This document shows, in pieces, positions 57,306-64,000 of a stretch of 64,000 nt of DNA. This DNA comes from Catellatospora sp. TT07R-123 (GTDB lineage Bacteria > Actinomycetota > Actinomycetes > Mycobacteriales > Micromonosporaceae): contig NZ_BNEM01000002.1 in assembly GCF_018327705.1 (NCBI RefSeq), positions 1,860,001 through 1,924,000 of the forward strand. The letters are read 5' to 3'. The position numbers were made by a program, and so were the translations under genes. Each line of letters starts with the position of its first letter. The first letter of the stretch is position 1. The notes under the pieces were generated by a model. It was not told where the DNA came from, made no database searches, and saw nothing but the letters and a program-made list of their open reading frames with translations.

Positions 57306-58063
57306 CCGCGATGGAGACCTCGCTGCGGGTGCTGGCCGTCGACGACGAGCCCCCCGCCCTGGACGAACTGGCCTACCTGCTGCGCAACGACCCCCGGGTC
57401 GGGCACGTGCACACCGCCCCCGACGCCACCGAGGCGCTGCGCATCCTGCGCGACACCGAGGTCGACGCCGTCTTCCTCGACCTGCGCATGCCCGGCCTGG
57501 ACGGGATGGACCTGGCCCGGCTGCTCCAGCGCTTCGCCCGCTCCCCCGCCGTCGTCTTCGTCACCGCCTACGACGACCGGGCCGCCGACGCGTTCGACCT
57601 CGGCGTCGTCGACTACGTCCGCAAACCGGTCCGGTCCGAGCGGATCGCCGAATCGCTGCGCCGCGTACTGGCCGAACGCGGCCACGGCGGCGAGCGGCCC
57701 GCCCCCGACCACGGCGGCGACGTCACCATCCCGGTCGAGCTCGGCGGCGTCGTCAAGCTGCTGCCCCGTTCTGCGGTGTGCTGGGTCGAGGCCCAGGGCG
57801 ACTACGCCCGGCTGCACACCGCCGACGGGTCGCACCTGGTCCGGGTGTCGCTGACGCAGCTGGAGGAGCGCTGGACCGAGGCCGGGTTCCTGCGCATCCA
57901 CCGCTCCTACCTGGTCCGGCTCGACCTGGTCACCGAGCTGCGGCTGACCGGCTCCGGGTACGTCGTCACCGTCGAGGGCCACCAGCTGCCCGTCGCCCGG
58001 CGGCACACCCGGGCGCTCAAGGACCGCCTCATCCGCCCCGCCAAGCAGCACTGGACCGCCTGA
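57302..58063 (+). CDS. LytTR-family response regulator
   Basis: 253 residues, start ATG 57302 overlapping the kinase stop. A receiver domain (DDEPP, phospho-acceptor Asp in FLDLRMPGLDG, FVTAYDDRA, KPV) at about 8-125 is followed by a LytTR DNA-binding domain (about 145-250: VCWVEAQGDYARLHT, FLRIHRSYLVRLDLVTEL). It should activate nearby symporter promoters through a pair of direct repeats; I could not identify the sites with confidence. Confidence 0.9.
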   Translation: MTAMETSLRVLAVDDEPPALDELAYLLRNDPRVGHVHTAPDATEALRILRDTEVDAVFLDLRMPGLDGMDLARLLQRFARSPAVVFVTAYDDRAADAFDLGVVDYVRKPVRSERIAESLRRVLAERGHGGERPAPDHGGDVTIPVELGGVVKLLPRSAVCWVEAQGDYARLHTADGSHLVRVSLTQLEERWTEAGFLRIHRSYLVRLDLVTELRLTGSGYVVTVEGHQLPVARRHTRALKDRLIRPAKQHWTA

Positions 58064-58199
58064 CCGCAGCGCCCGCGCCCGACGTGTTGCACACTGTTTC
58101 ACCTGGGCTTGCAACCGGTGCCGACGCGCGCATCCCTCCTATATGGTCGCCTCGCCCGTCGCACGGCCGAAGCTGACGGACTCCGGTCAAGGAGCGTCC

Positions 58200-58988
58200 A
58201 TGAGCGTCTGCCCGCACTGCGGCACCCCGACCCACTCGGTCGTCAGCGACCCCGCCACCGGGACCTCGGGCGTCCTCAGCAACACCTCCGGCGTGCACGA
58301 CCCCGGCGGCTGCTTGGTGATCTTCCTGCTGACGTTCGGCACGACGGTCGCGATCACCGCCGCGAACTGGCTCGGCTCGCTGGTGGGACTGCACCTGTGG
58401 CACTGGATGACCAGCCCCTGGCCCAGCATCCCGACCATGGCCCGGACCGTGCTGGTGATCGGGCTGACGATGCTGCTGCTGGTCCTCGCCATGCGCAAGT
58501 GGATCACCAGGCGGTTCCCGGGCCCCCACCTGATCTGCGAGACCTGCCACAAAGCCATTCCCACCGTGGCCAGCAGCGTCGGCCGCGGCGGCAAGCGCGC
58601 CCTCGGCGCGCTTCTCGTCGTCATCTTCGTGTGCCTGGGCTACTGCGGCCTGGCCGTCGACACCGAGGACCCGGCGGCCGAGCCGGTCGCCGCCTGCGGC
58701 TTCGGCGACAGCGACCGGCTGGCCTGCACCAGCCCCAACCCGGTGCTGAGCATCTACCAGAAGGGCAATCCGGGCGGCAAGGCCTGCCGGTTCACCGAGA
58801 CCGTCGACTGGGGCGACGGCTCCAGACCCGCCACGGCGACCGTGGACGGCGCCGCCGCCCAGACCAGGCTCGTCGCCAAGCACACCTACCGCACGGCCGC
58901 CCGCTACGGCGTCCGCATCAGCACGAAGGCGGGCAAGGACGGCTGCGCGGGTCTCGCCGGGTCGTACACGTTCACCTACGCCCCGTAG
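58200..58988 (+). CDS. Zinc-ribbon, two-TM protein with C-terminal beta domain
   Basis: 262 residues from ATG 58200 (AGGAG 7 nt upstream). A Cys pair CPHCG (and CETCHK later) makes a likely zinc ribbon near the N-terminus. Two or three membrane helices (about 38-58, 80-98 and 148-165) precede an outside domain of about 90 residues ending VDWGDGSRPATATVDG, which resembles a PKD-like fold with two cysteines. Family not recognised; perhaps an envelope sensor. It lies between the response regulator and the second symporter operon. Confidence 0.65.
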   Translation: MSVCPHCGTPTHSVVSDPATGTSGVLSNTSGVHDPGGCLVIFLLTFGTTVAITAANWLGSLVGLHLWHWMTSPWPSIPTMARTVLVIGLTMLLLVLAMRKWITRRFPGPHLICETCHKAIPTVASSVGRGGKRALGALLVVIFVCLGYCGLAVDTEDPAAEPVAACGFGDSDRLACTSPNPVLSIYQKGNPGGKACRFTETVDWGDGSRPATATVDGAAAQTRLVAKHTYRTAARYGVRISTKAGKDGCAGLAGSYTFTYAP

Positions 58989-59159
58989 GACGGGGCAGCC
59001 GGTTCGGGGTGCCGTTCGGCGAGGCGGGGTCGCCGCTGGGCGCGCGGCGGCTACCGTTCGGCGCGTGCGGCAACCATGCCCGATTTGCCCGTACCGGCGG
59101 GCGATCACCGGCCCTAGCCTGCGCTGAACCGTTCCCTCCCCACCCGAGGCTGGTGACAC

Positions 59160-59504
59160 ATGAGCACCGACGCTCCCGAGAAGAGCACAGCCACTTCCGA
59201 CCGCTACGAGCAGACGGCGGCGAGCCCCGAGTTCGCCGGACTGCGCTCGGCCCTGCGGCGCTTCGTCTTCCCGATGACCATCGCCTTCTTCACCTGGTAC
59301 GCCCTGTACGTGATCCTGTCCGCGTACGCGCGCGACTTCATGGGCACCAAGGTCGTCGGCAACATCAACGTCGCGCTGATCTTCGGCCTGCTGCAGTTCG
59401 CCTCCACGTTCCTCATCGCGTGGCTCTACGCCCGTTACGCCGGCCGCCGGCTCGACCCCGTCGCCGGGCAGATCAAGGCCGAGCTGGAAGGAGGCGACCA
59501 GTGA
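59160..59504 (+). CDS. DUF485-family small membrane protein, symporter partner
   Basis: 114 residues. Two membrane helices with the DUF485 signature (RFVFPMTIAFFTWYALYVIL, NINVALIFGLLQFASTFLIAW). Overlaps the symporter start by 4 bp (GTGA). DUF485 proteins accompany ActP-type acetate/pyruvate symporters and are thought to be needed for their function or assembly in the inner membrane. Confidence 0.9.
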   Translation: MSTDAPEKSTATSDRYEQTAASPEFAGLRSALRRFVFPMTIAFFTWYALYVILSAYARDFMGTKVVGNINVALIFGLLQFASTFLIAWLYARYAGRRLDPVAGQIKAELEGGDQ

Positions 59505-61144
59505 GCGCCCGTACCCTCACCATCGTCCTGTTCGTCGTCTTCGTACTGATCACGCTGGCCATCACGATCTGGGCCAGCCGCCAGACCCGCACCGCCACCG
59601 ACTTCTACGCCGGCGGCCGCTCCTTCTCCGGCTTCGCCAACGGCCTGGCCATCGGCGGCGACTACATGTCGGCCGCCAGCTTCCTCGGCATCGCCGGCAT
59701 CATCGCCCTGTCCGGCTACGACGGCTTCCTCTACTCCATCGGCTTCCTCGTCGCCTGGCTGGTCGCGCTGCTGCTCGTGGCCGAACTGCTGCGCAACTCC
59801 GGCAAGTACACGATGGCCGACGTGCTGGCGTTCCGGATGCGGCAGACCCCGGTCCGGGTCGCCGCCTCCATCTCCACCATCACCGTGTCGATCTTCTACC
59901 TGCTCGCGCAGATGGTCGGCGCAGGCGCCCTGGTCGCGCTGCTGCTGGGCATCAAGCCCGGCCAGACCTTCCTCGGCATGGACGCCGCCACCGCGAAGAT
60001 CGCCACCATCATCTTCATCGGCATCCTCATGATCGTCTACGTCACCGTCGGCGGCATGAAGGGCACCACCTACGTCCAGATCGTCAAGGCGTTCCTGCTC
60101 ATGGTCGGCGCCGCCCTGATGACCGTGCTCGTGCTCGCGGCCTTCAAGTTCAACCTGTCCGGCCTGCTCGGCGCGGCTGCCGAGAAGTCCGGCAAGGGCG
60201 CGGCCTTCCTCGAACCCGGCCTGCGCTACGGCAAGGAGGTCGCCGGCGACGCCACGCAGACCTTCTACAACAAGATGGACCTGCTCTCGCTCGGCATCGC
60301 CCTGGTCCTGGGCACCGCCGGCCTGCCGCACATCCTGATCCGCTTCTACACCGTGCCCAACTCCAAGGCCGCCCGCAAGAGCGTCCTGTGGGCCATCGGC
60401 ATCATCGGCGTCTTCTACCTGATGACCCTCGCCCTCGGCTTCGGCGCCGCGGCCCTGGTCGGCGGCGCCGCCATCACCGCACAGGACAAGAGCGGCAACA
60501 CCGCCGCCCCGCAGCTGGCCGAGGCGCTCGGCGAGAAGTACCTCGGCGGCGCCACCGGCGGCGCGGCCCTGCTCGCCGTCATCGCCGCCGTCGCCTTCGC
60601 CACCATCCTGGCCGTCGTCGCCGGCCTGACCCTGGCCTCGTCCAGCTCGCTGGCCCACGACCTCTACGCCAACGTATGGCGCAAGGGCCAGGTCACCGAG
60701 GGCGGCGAGGTCCGGGTGGCCCGCATCTCCGCGTTCGCCATCGGCGCGGTCGCGATCGTGCTGGCCATCTTCGCCCAGAGCCTCAACGTGGCGTTCCTCG
60801 TCGCGCTGGCGTTCGCCGTGGCGGCCTCGGGCAACCTGCCCGCCATCCTGTACTCGCTGTTCTGGAAGAGGTTCACCACCGCCGGGGCCACCGCGGCCAT
60901 CTACGGCGGCCTGATCACCGCCGTGGTGCTGGTGTTCTTCTCCCCCGTGGTGTCGGGCACCCCGACCGCGATGTTCCCGGACTCGGACTGGCACTTCTTC
61001 CCGCTGTCCAACCCGGGCATCATCTCGATCCCCGTCGGCTTCCTCTGCGGCTGGATCGGCACCATGCTGTCGCGCGAGCCCGCCGACGCGGCCAAGTACG
61101 CCGAGCTGGAGGTCCGGTCGCTGACCGGCCACGGCGCGCACTGA
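59501..61144 (+). CDS. actP: Cation/acetate symporter, ActP-like
   Basis: 547 residues from GTG 59501 (GGAGG 6 nt upstream). 13 or more membrane helices. SSS signatures: FYAGGRSFSGFANGLAIGGDYMSAASFLGIAG, YLLAQMVGAGALVALLLG, LGTAGLPHILIRFYTVPNSKAARKSV and LASSSSLAHDLYANVWRKG. It should import acetate or similar monocarboxylates with Na+ or H+. It is coupled to the DUF485 gene by a 4-bp overlap and ends at a strong terminator. The exact substrate is not certain. Confidence 0.9.
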   Translation: MSARTLTIVLFVVFVLITLAITIWASRQTRTATDFYAGGRSFSGFANGLAIGGDYMSAASFLGIAGIIALSGYDGFLYSIGFLVAWLVALLLVAELLRNSGKYTMADVLAFRMRQTPVRVAASISTITVSIFYLLAQMVGAGALVALLLGIKPGQTFLGMDAATAKIATIIFIGILMIVYVTVGGMKGTTYVQIVKAFLLMVGAALMTVLVLAAFKFNLSGLLGAAAEKSGKGAAFLEPGLRYGKEVAGDATQTFYNKMDLLSLGIALVLGTAGLPHILIRFYTVPNSKAARKSVLWAIGIIGVFYLMTLALGFGAAALVGGAAITAQDKSGNTAAPQLAEALGEKYLGGATGGAALLAVIAAVAFATILAVVAGLTLASSSSLAHDLYANVWRKGQVTEGGEVRVARISAFAIGAVAIVLAIFAQSLNVAFLVALAFAVAASGNLPAILYSLFWKRFTTAGATAAIYGGLITAVVLVFFSPVVSGTPTAMFPDSDWHFFPLSNPGIISIPVGFLCGWIGTMLSREPADAAKYAELEVRSLTGHGAH

Positions 61145-61152
61145 ACGAGAAC

Positions 61153-61194
61153 ACGCCGGTGGCGCGGGTCTGCCCGGACCCGCGCCACCGGCGT
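61153..61194. terminator. Bidirectional terminator
   Basis: A perfect 18-bp stem ACGCCGGTGGCGCGGGTC / GACCCGCGCCACCGGCGT with a 6-nt loop, between the converging symporter and CBS genes. Confidence 0.88.
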
Positions 61195-61201
61195 CTTCGC
61201 C

Positions 61202-61633
61202 TCACGCCCGGCTGGGCGGGGCCTTGCAGATCGCCTCCACGAAGTGGGCCAGCTTGTCGTGGTCCAGGTGCTGGGCCAGGTCGGCCTCACTGATCATGCC
61301 GACGAGCTGGTGGTCCTCGATCACCGGAATCCGGCGGATCTTGTGCTGCTCCATCAGCTTGAGCACCTCGTCCTCGTCGGCCTTCGCGTCGACCCAGATC
61401 GGCGTTCCCTGCGCGAGCTGGGCCGCGGTCATCTTGGCCGGGTCCTTGCCCGCCGCGATGCACTTGATGACGATGTCGCGGTCGGTGATGATGCCGCGCA
61501 GCTTGTCGTCGTCGCCGCAGATCGGCAGCGAGCCCACCTGCAGGTCGCGCATCAGCTGGGCGGCCCGGTCGAGCGTCTCGTGCTCGGGCACGCACTGCAC
61601 CCCGAAGTGCATCATCTGCTTCGCCGTGGTCAT
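61202..61633 (-). CDS. CBS-domain-pair protein
   Basis: 143 residues from ATG 61633 (GGGGGT upstream). Two CBS motifs fill the protein (about 6-60 and 75-130), with GIITDRDIVIKCIAAG and the IRRIPVIEDHQLVGMISEADL block conserved. It is built like mycobacterial hypoxic response protein 1. It should bind an adenosine nucleotide and act as a small regulator in the cytoplasm; the partner is unknown. Confidence 0.88.
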   Translation of the reverse strand: MTTAKQMMHFGVQCVPEHETLDRAAQLMRDLQVGSLPICGDDDKLRGIITDRDIVIKCIAAGKDPAKMTAAQLAQGTPIWVDAKADEDEVLKLMEQHKIRRIPVIEDHQLVGMISEADLAQHLDHDKLAHFVEAICKAPPSRA

Positions 61634-61737
61634 GACATACCCCCTAGAGCGGTCCCCTGGGGCCATCCTGCGCTGGCCGGAGGCCGCCGCGCACCCGAAT
61701 CGACACACATCACCGCCCACGGGGCGACAGCGCGGGG

Positions 61738-62358
61738 TCAGGTCATCAGGGCCGGGTGGCGGGGGTCGTTGAGGGCCACCGCCACGTCGGCGAAGGTGTG
61801 CGGGGCCACCTCGCCGTCGTAGCGGGCGTACGCGGGCAGCGTCCAGGCCAGCTCCGGCGGGGTGCGGCGGGCCAGCGCCGCCGCCGACATCCGCAGGTGC
61901 ACCGCCAGCTCGAACGGCAGCCCGGCGCCGAGCAGGAACGCCCCGCTGACCAGCACCACCGACCCGGGCGGCAGCGCCTGGTACGGCGCCCGGGTCGCCC
62001 GGTCCCGCCCCGCGTCCCACAGCGTCGGCAGCACCCGGCCGGTGCCGCCGGGCCGGGCCGGGTCCAGCACCTCCCGGCGCAGCCCCGCCTCGTCGACCCA
62101 GCCCTCGTAGAACGAGTCGGGATTGGTCCGCCCGAACTCCAGGCGCAGCGAGGCGGGGCGCAGGAAATCGGCCGTACGCACGTGCAGCACCTCGTGCCCC
62201 AGCGCCCGCAGCGGCGCGACCAGGTCGGCGGCGAGCTCGTCGGGACCGGCGGCCGGTGCCCCGTCGACCGCGACCCGGGTCCAGTCGCGCTCGGCGGCCA
62301 GGGCGGCGATCCGCCCGGTCAGCTCGTCCCGCAGCCGTGATGGAGAGATCGCACGCAC
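61738..62358 (-). CDS. Uridine kinase-like protein with a degenerate P-loop
   Basis: 206 residues from GTG 62358. The order of segments (TRVAVDGAPAAGPDELAADL, HVRTADFLRPASLRLEFGR, GSVVLVSGAFLLGAGLPFELAVHL) matches the actinobacterial uridine kinase-like family. In typical members the P-loop reads DGxxGAGKTTLA; here the Gly-Lys-Thr part is AAGPDE, so the ATP-binding Lys and Thr are absent. It may not be an active kinase. The -10 CATGAT 6 nt before GTG suggests a leaderless message. Divergent to the gene at 62457. Confidence 0.75.
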   Translation of the reverse strand: MRAISPSRLRDELTGRIAALAAERDWTRVAVDGAPAAGPDELAADLVAPLRALGHEVLHVRTADFLRPASLRLEFGRTNPDSFYEGWVDEAGLRREVLDPARPGGTGRVLPTLWDAGRDRATRAPYQALPPGSVVLVSGAFLLGAGLPFELAVHLRMSAAALARRTPPELAWTLPAYARYDGEVAPHTFADVAVALNDPRHPALMT

Positions 62359-62364
62359 CCCGCC

Positions 62365-62370
62365 ATCATG
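62365..62370 (-). promoter_or_regulatory. -10 element of a leaderless promoter
   Basis: CATGAT on the minus strand, 6 nt before GTG 62358. Confidence 0.35.
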
Positions 62371-62443
62371 CCGCAGTGCCGCCTGGCACCACGTCCACGC
62401 CGTCCTAGGAATCTGGGCCGCAGGCGTCGAAACATGAGGCCGC

Positions 62444-62449
62444 TACGCT
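62444..62449 (+). promoter_or_regulatory. -10 element of a leaderless promoter
   Basis: TACGCT, 7 nt before ATG 62457. Confidence 0.55.
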
Positions 62450-62456
62450 GCGGGCC

Positions 62457-63647
62457 ATGTCCACCGTGTCCACCGTGTACGAACCCACCGAGGTCGCCGT
62501 CGTGTACGCCGGGCAGGAGCCGCCGGACTGGTGGGACGCGGCGCTGTTCCTCGCCGGGCCCACCCCGCGCTCCCCCGACGTCGCCTCCTGGCGCCCGGTC
62601 GCGCTGAAGCTGCTGGACGAGCTGTGGCAGGGTCCGGGGCGGCTGGCGGTGTTCGTGCCGGAGACCGAGACCGGCGGCATGCCGCACGGCTGGGACGCCC
62701 AGGTCGGCTGGGAGGACGCCTGCCTGCACCTCAGCGACGCGATCGTGTTCTGGGTGCCGCGCGACCTGGCCACCCTGCCCGGCTTCACCACCAACGTGGA
62801 GTGGGGGCGGTGGGAGGGCAGCGGCCGGGTGGTACTCGGCGCCCCGGCCGACGCCCCCGGCCTGCGCTACCTGCGCCACTACGCCGAGGTGCACGGGGCG
62901 CCGGTGGCCGGCACGCTCGCCGGGACGCTGGCGGCGGCCCTGGCGGCGGTCACGCCCGGCCAGCGCCGCGCGGGCGCGCACCGGCAGCTGCCGCTGCCGC
63001 TGTGGCGCGACGCCGGGGTGCGCACCTGGCTGGCCGCGCAGGAGGCGGCGGGCAACCGGCTGCGCTCGGCCCGGGTCGCCTGGACCTGGCCGGGGCCGGA
63101 CCAGCGGCCGTTCTTCTGGGCCGCGCACGTGGCGGTCGAGGTGACGGCCGAGGGGCGGGTCAAGGACACCGAGGTGGTGCTCGGCCGGCCCGACGTCAGC
63201 GCGGTGGTGGCGTACCTGCCCGCGGCGCGCCCGGCCGACACCCGCGTGGTGCTGGTCCGGGAGTTCCGCAGCAGCGCCGTCACCACCGACGGCTACGTCC
63301 ACGAGCTGCCCGGCGGGTCGACCCGACCGGGTGCGGGACCGCTCGACCCGCTGGCCACCGCCGTGGCCGAACTCGCCGAGGAGACCGGGCTGCGGGTCGA
63401 CCCGGCCCGGCTGCGCGCCCACGGTGCCCGCCAGGTCGCGGCGACCCTGTCCGCGCACCGGCTTCACCTGTTCAGCCTCGAACTCACCGAGGCCGAGCTG
63501 ACCGCCCTGGCCGACGGCCCGCGCGAGCACGGGGTGACCGCCGACGGCGAGCACACCACCGTCGAGATCACGACGTACGGGGCGCTGTTCGACACCGCGG
63601 ACGTCGACTGGAGCACCCTCGCCCTCGTCGCCGCGGCGCTGAGGTGA
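62457..63647 (+). CDS. Deoxyribosyltransferase-like plus Nudix fusion protein
   Basis: 396 residues. The first 150 residues resemble nucleoside 2-deoxyribosyltransferase-like proteins (ALFLAGPTPRSPDVASWRPVAL, CLHLSDAIVFWVPRDLATLPGFTTNVEWGRW). The C-terminal half (about 240-390) is a Nudix domain with the core AELAEETGLRV; the usual Arg of the Nudix box is Ala, and the preceding Glu is also changed. The middle carries a Trp-rich linker. It may cleave or detoxify modified nucleotides or nucleotide sugars; inferred from domain families only. The start has a TACGCT -10 element 7 nt upstream and no ribosome site. Confidence 0.82.
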   Translation: MSTVSTVYEPTEVAVVYAGQEPPDWWDAALFLAGPTPRSPDVASWRPVALKLLDELWQGPGRLAVFVPETETGGMPHGWDAQVGWEDACLHLSDAIVFWVPRDLATLPGFTTNVEWGRWEGSGRVVLGAPADAPGLRYLRHYAEVHGAPVAGTLAGTLAAALAAVTPGQRRAGAHRQLPLPLWRDAGVRTWLAAQEAAGNRLRSARVAWTWPGPDQRPFFWAAHVAVEVTAEGRVKDTEVVLGRPDVSAVVAYLPAARPADTRVVLVREFRSSAVTTDGYVHELPGGSTRPGAGPLDPLATAVAELAEETGLRVDPARLRAHGARQVAATLSAHRLHLFSLELTEAELTALADGPREHGVTADGEHTTVEITTYGALFDTADVDWSTLALVAAALR

Positions 63648-63657
63648 GCAGCAGTCC

Positions 63658-64000
63658 CTATCGCGCTGCGGGCGTGGTGGTGCTGCTGAGGCGGGAGGCG
63701 GGGGACGGGAGGCCGACGGTCAGGCGGGACGGGGTCGGCTCGTCGGCGAAGGCGGCCAGGACGGCGGCGGTGCACTCGGCGTCGGCGCCGGCCACCAGTG
63801 GCAGCGCGTTGCCGCCCGCCAGGCGGAACGGTGTGCCGGACGCGGTGCGGGCCACCCCGCCCGCCTCGGCGACCAGCAGCAGCCCGGCCGCGTGGTCCCA
63901 CGGGTTGTCCCAGGTCACCACGATCGCGCCGCGACCGCCCCGGGCCAGCGCGAGGTAGTCCAGGCCGGTGGTGTCGTAGTACGCCATCGACACGCCGCGC
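63658..64000 (-). CDS. Inositol monophosphatase-family protein, 5' end beyond window
   Basis: Only the C-terminal 113 codons are visible. VTWDNPWDHAAGLLLVAEAGG is the WDxAAG motif of the inositol monophosphatase superfamily, preceded by YYDTTGLDYLALARGG. It should hydrolyse a sugar or inositol phosphate with Mg2+. The tail after the fold is Pro/Ser/Thr-rich. The start lies beyond base 64000; the first Met or Val codons seen here are internal. Confidence 0.82.
   Translation of the reverse strand, partial: RGVSMAYYDTTGLDYLALARGGRGAIVVTWDNPWDHAAGLLLVAEAGGVARTASGTPFRLAGGNALPLVAGADAECTAAVLAAFADEPTPSRLTVGLPSPASRLSSTTTPAAR

Overview
The window is very GC-rich (well above 70% by eye), with dense genes, GTG starts, many leaderless-looking promoters and secreted polysaccharide-degrading enzymes. 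It looks like chromosomal DNA of a filamentous actinomycete. The AAGGGCACCTTC palindromes and the gene content suggest Micromonosporaceae (Catellatospora/Actinoplanes-like), but I cannot prove the genus. I saw no rRNA, tRNA, CRISPR array, insertion sequence or prophage.

1-21.3 kb is a carbohydrate-utilisation island. It holds a CebR-like LacI regulator, a CebEFG-like ABC importer (binding protein and two permeases, no ATPase), a cytoplasmic GH1 beta-glucosidase, secreted multi-domain enzymes with F5/8-type C (CBM32-like) modules (a GH3, a DUF1996 protein, a 1158-residue GH16-like plus GH-A barrel protein), a beta-helix protein, a DUF305 lipoprotein and an alditol-oxidase-like flavoprotein. 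Seven copies of the 14-bp palindrome GGAGAGCGCTCTCC (one seen as its 13-bp core) or close relatives precede these genes. An eighth, shorter CebR-box-like site precedes a second GH3 at 44.3 kb. Together they look like one regulon for beta-glucan or cello-oligosaccharide use: outside hydrolysis, ABC import, then inside cleavage.

21.3-32.3 kb carries a sirtuin, a GH18 chitinase, small membrane or lipoproteins, a GlxA-type regulator divergent from an APC permease, RNase HI and DoxX. 32.4-35 kb holds an apparent type VII-secretion effector set: an EspC/WXG-like small protein, a 510-residue protein ending in a papain-like Cys-His-Asn domain, and an overlapping small gene that is a candidate immunity gene. 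35-41.5 kb is mixed: WS/DGAT acyltransferase, CsbD, a nucleotidyltransferase-BON-metallophosphoesterase operon, GNAT, YdeI and OsmC.

44.7-48.6 kb includes a family 2B encapsulin shell gene (HK97 fold with a cyclic-nucleotide-binding domain) directly followed by a polyprenyl synthase, its likely cargo. 48.7-54 kb has acyltransferase 3, GT87, an Nei-type glycosylase and a MarR/pirin pair. 54-61.2 kb has two sodium:solute symporter plus small-membrane-partner modules flanking a LytS/LytTR two-component system, which suggests regulated monocarboxylate uptake. The end holds a CBS-pair protein, a uridine-kinase-like protein without its P-loop lysine, a deoxyribosyltransferase-like/Nudix fusion and a truncated inositol-monophosphatase-family gene.

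Three families of intergenic palindromic repeats (called A, B and C here) recur, mostly where genes converge, and several perfect 14-21 bp stem-loops act as likely terminators.
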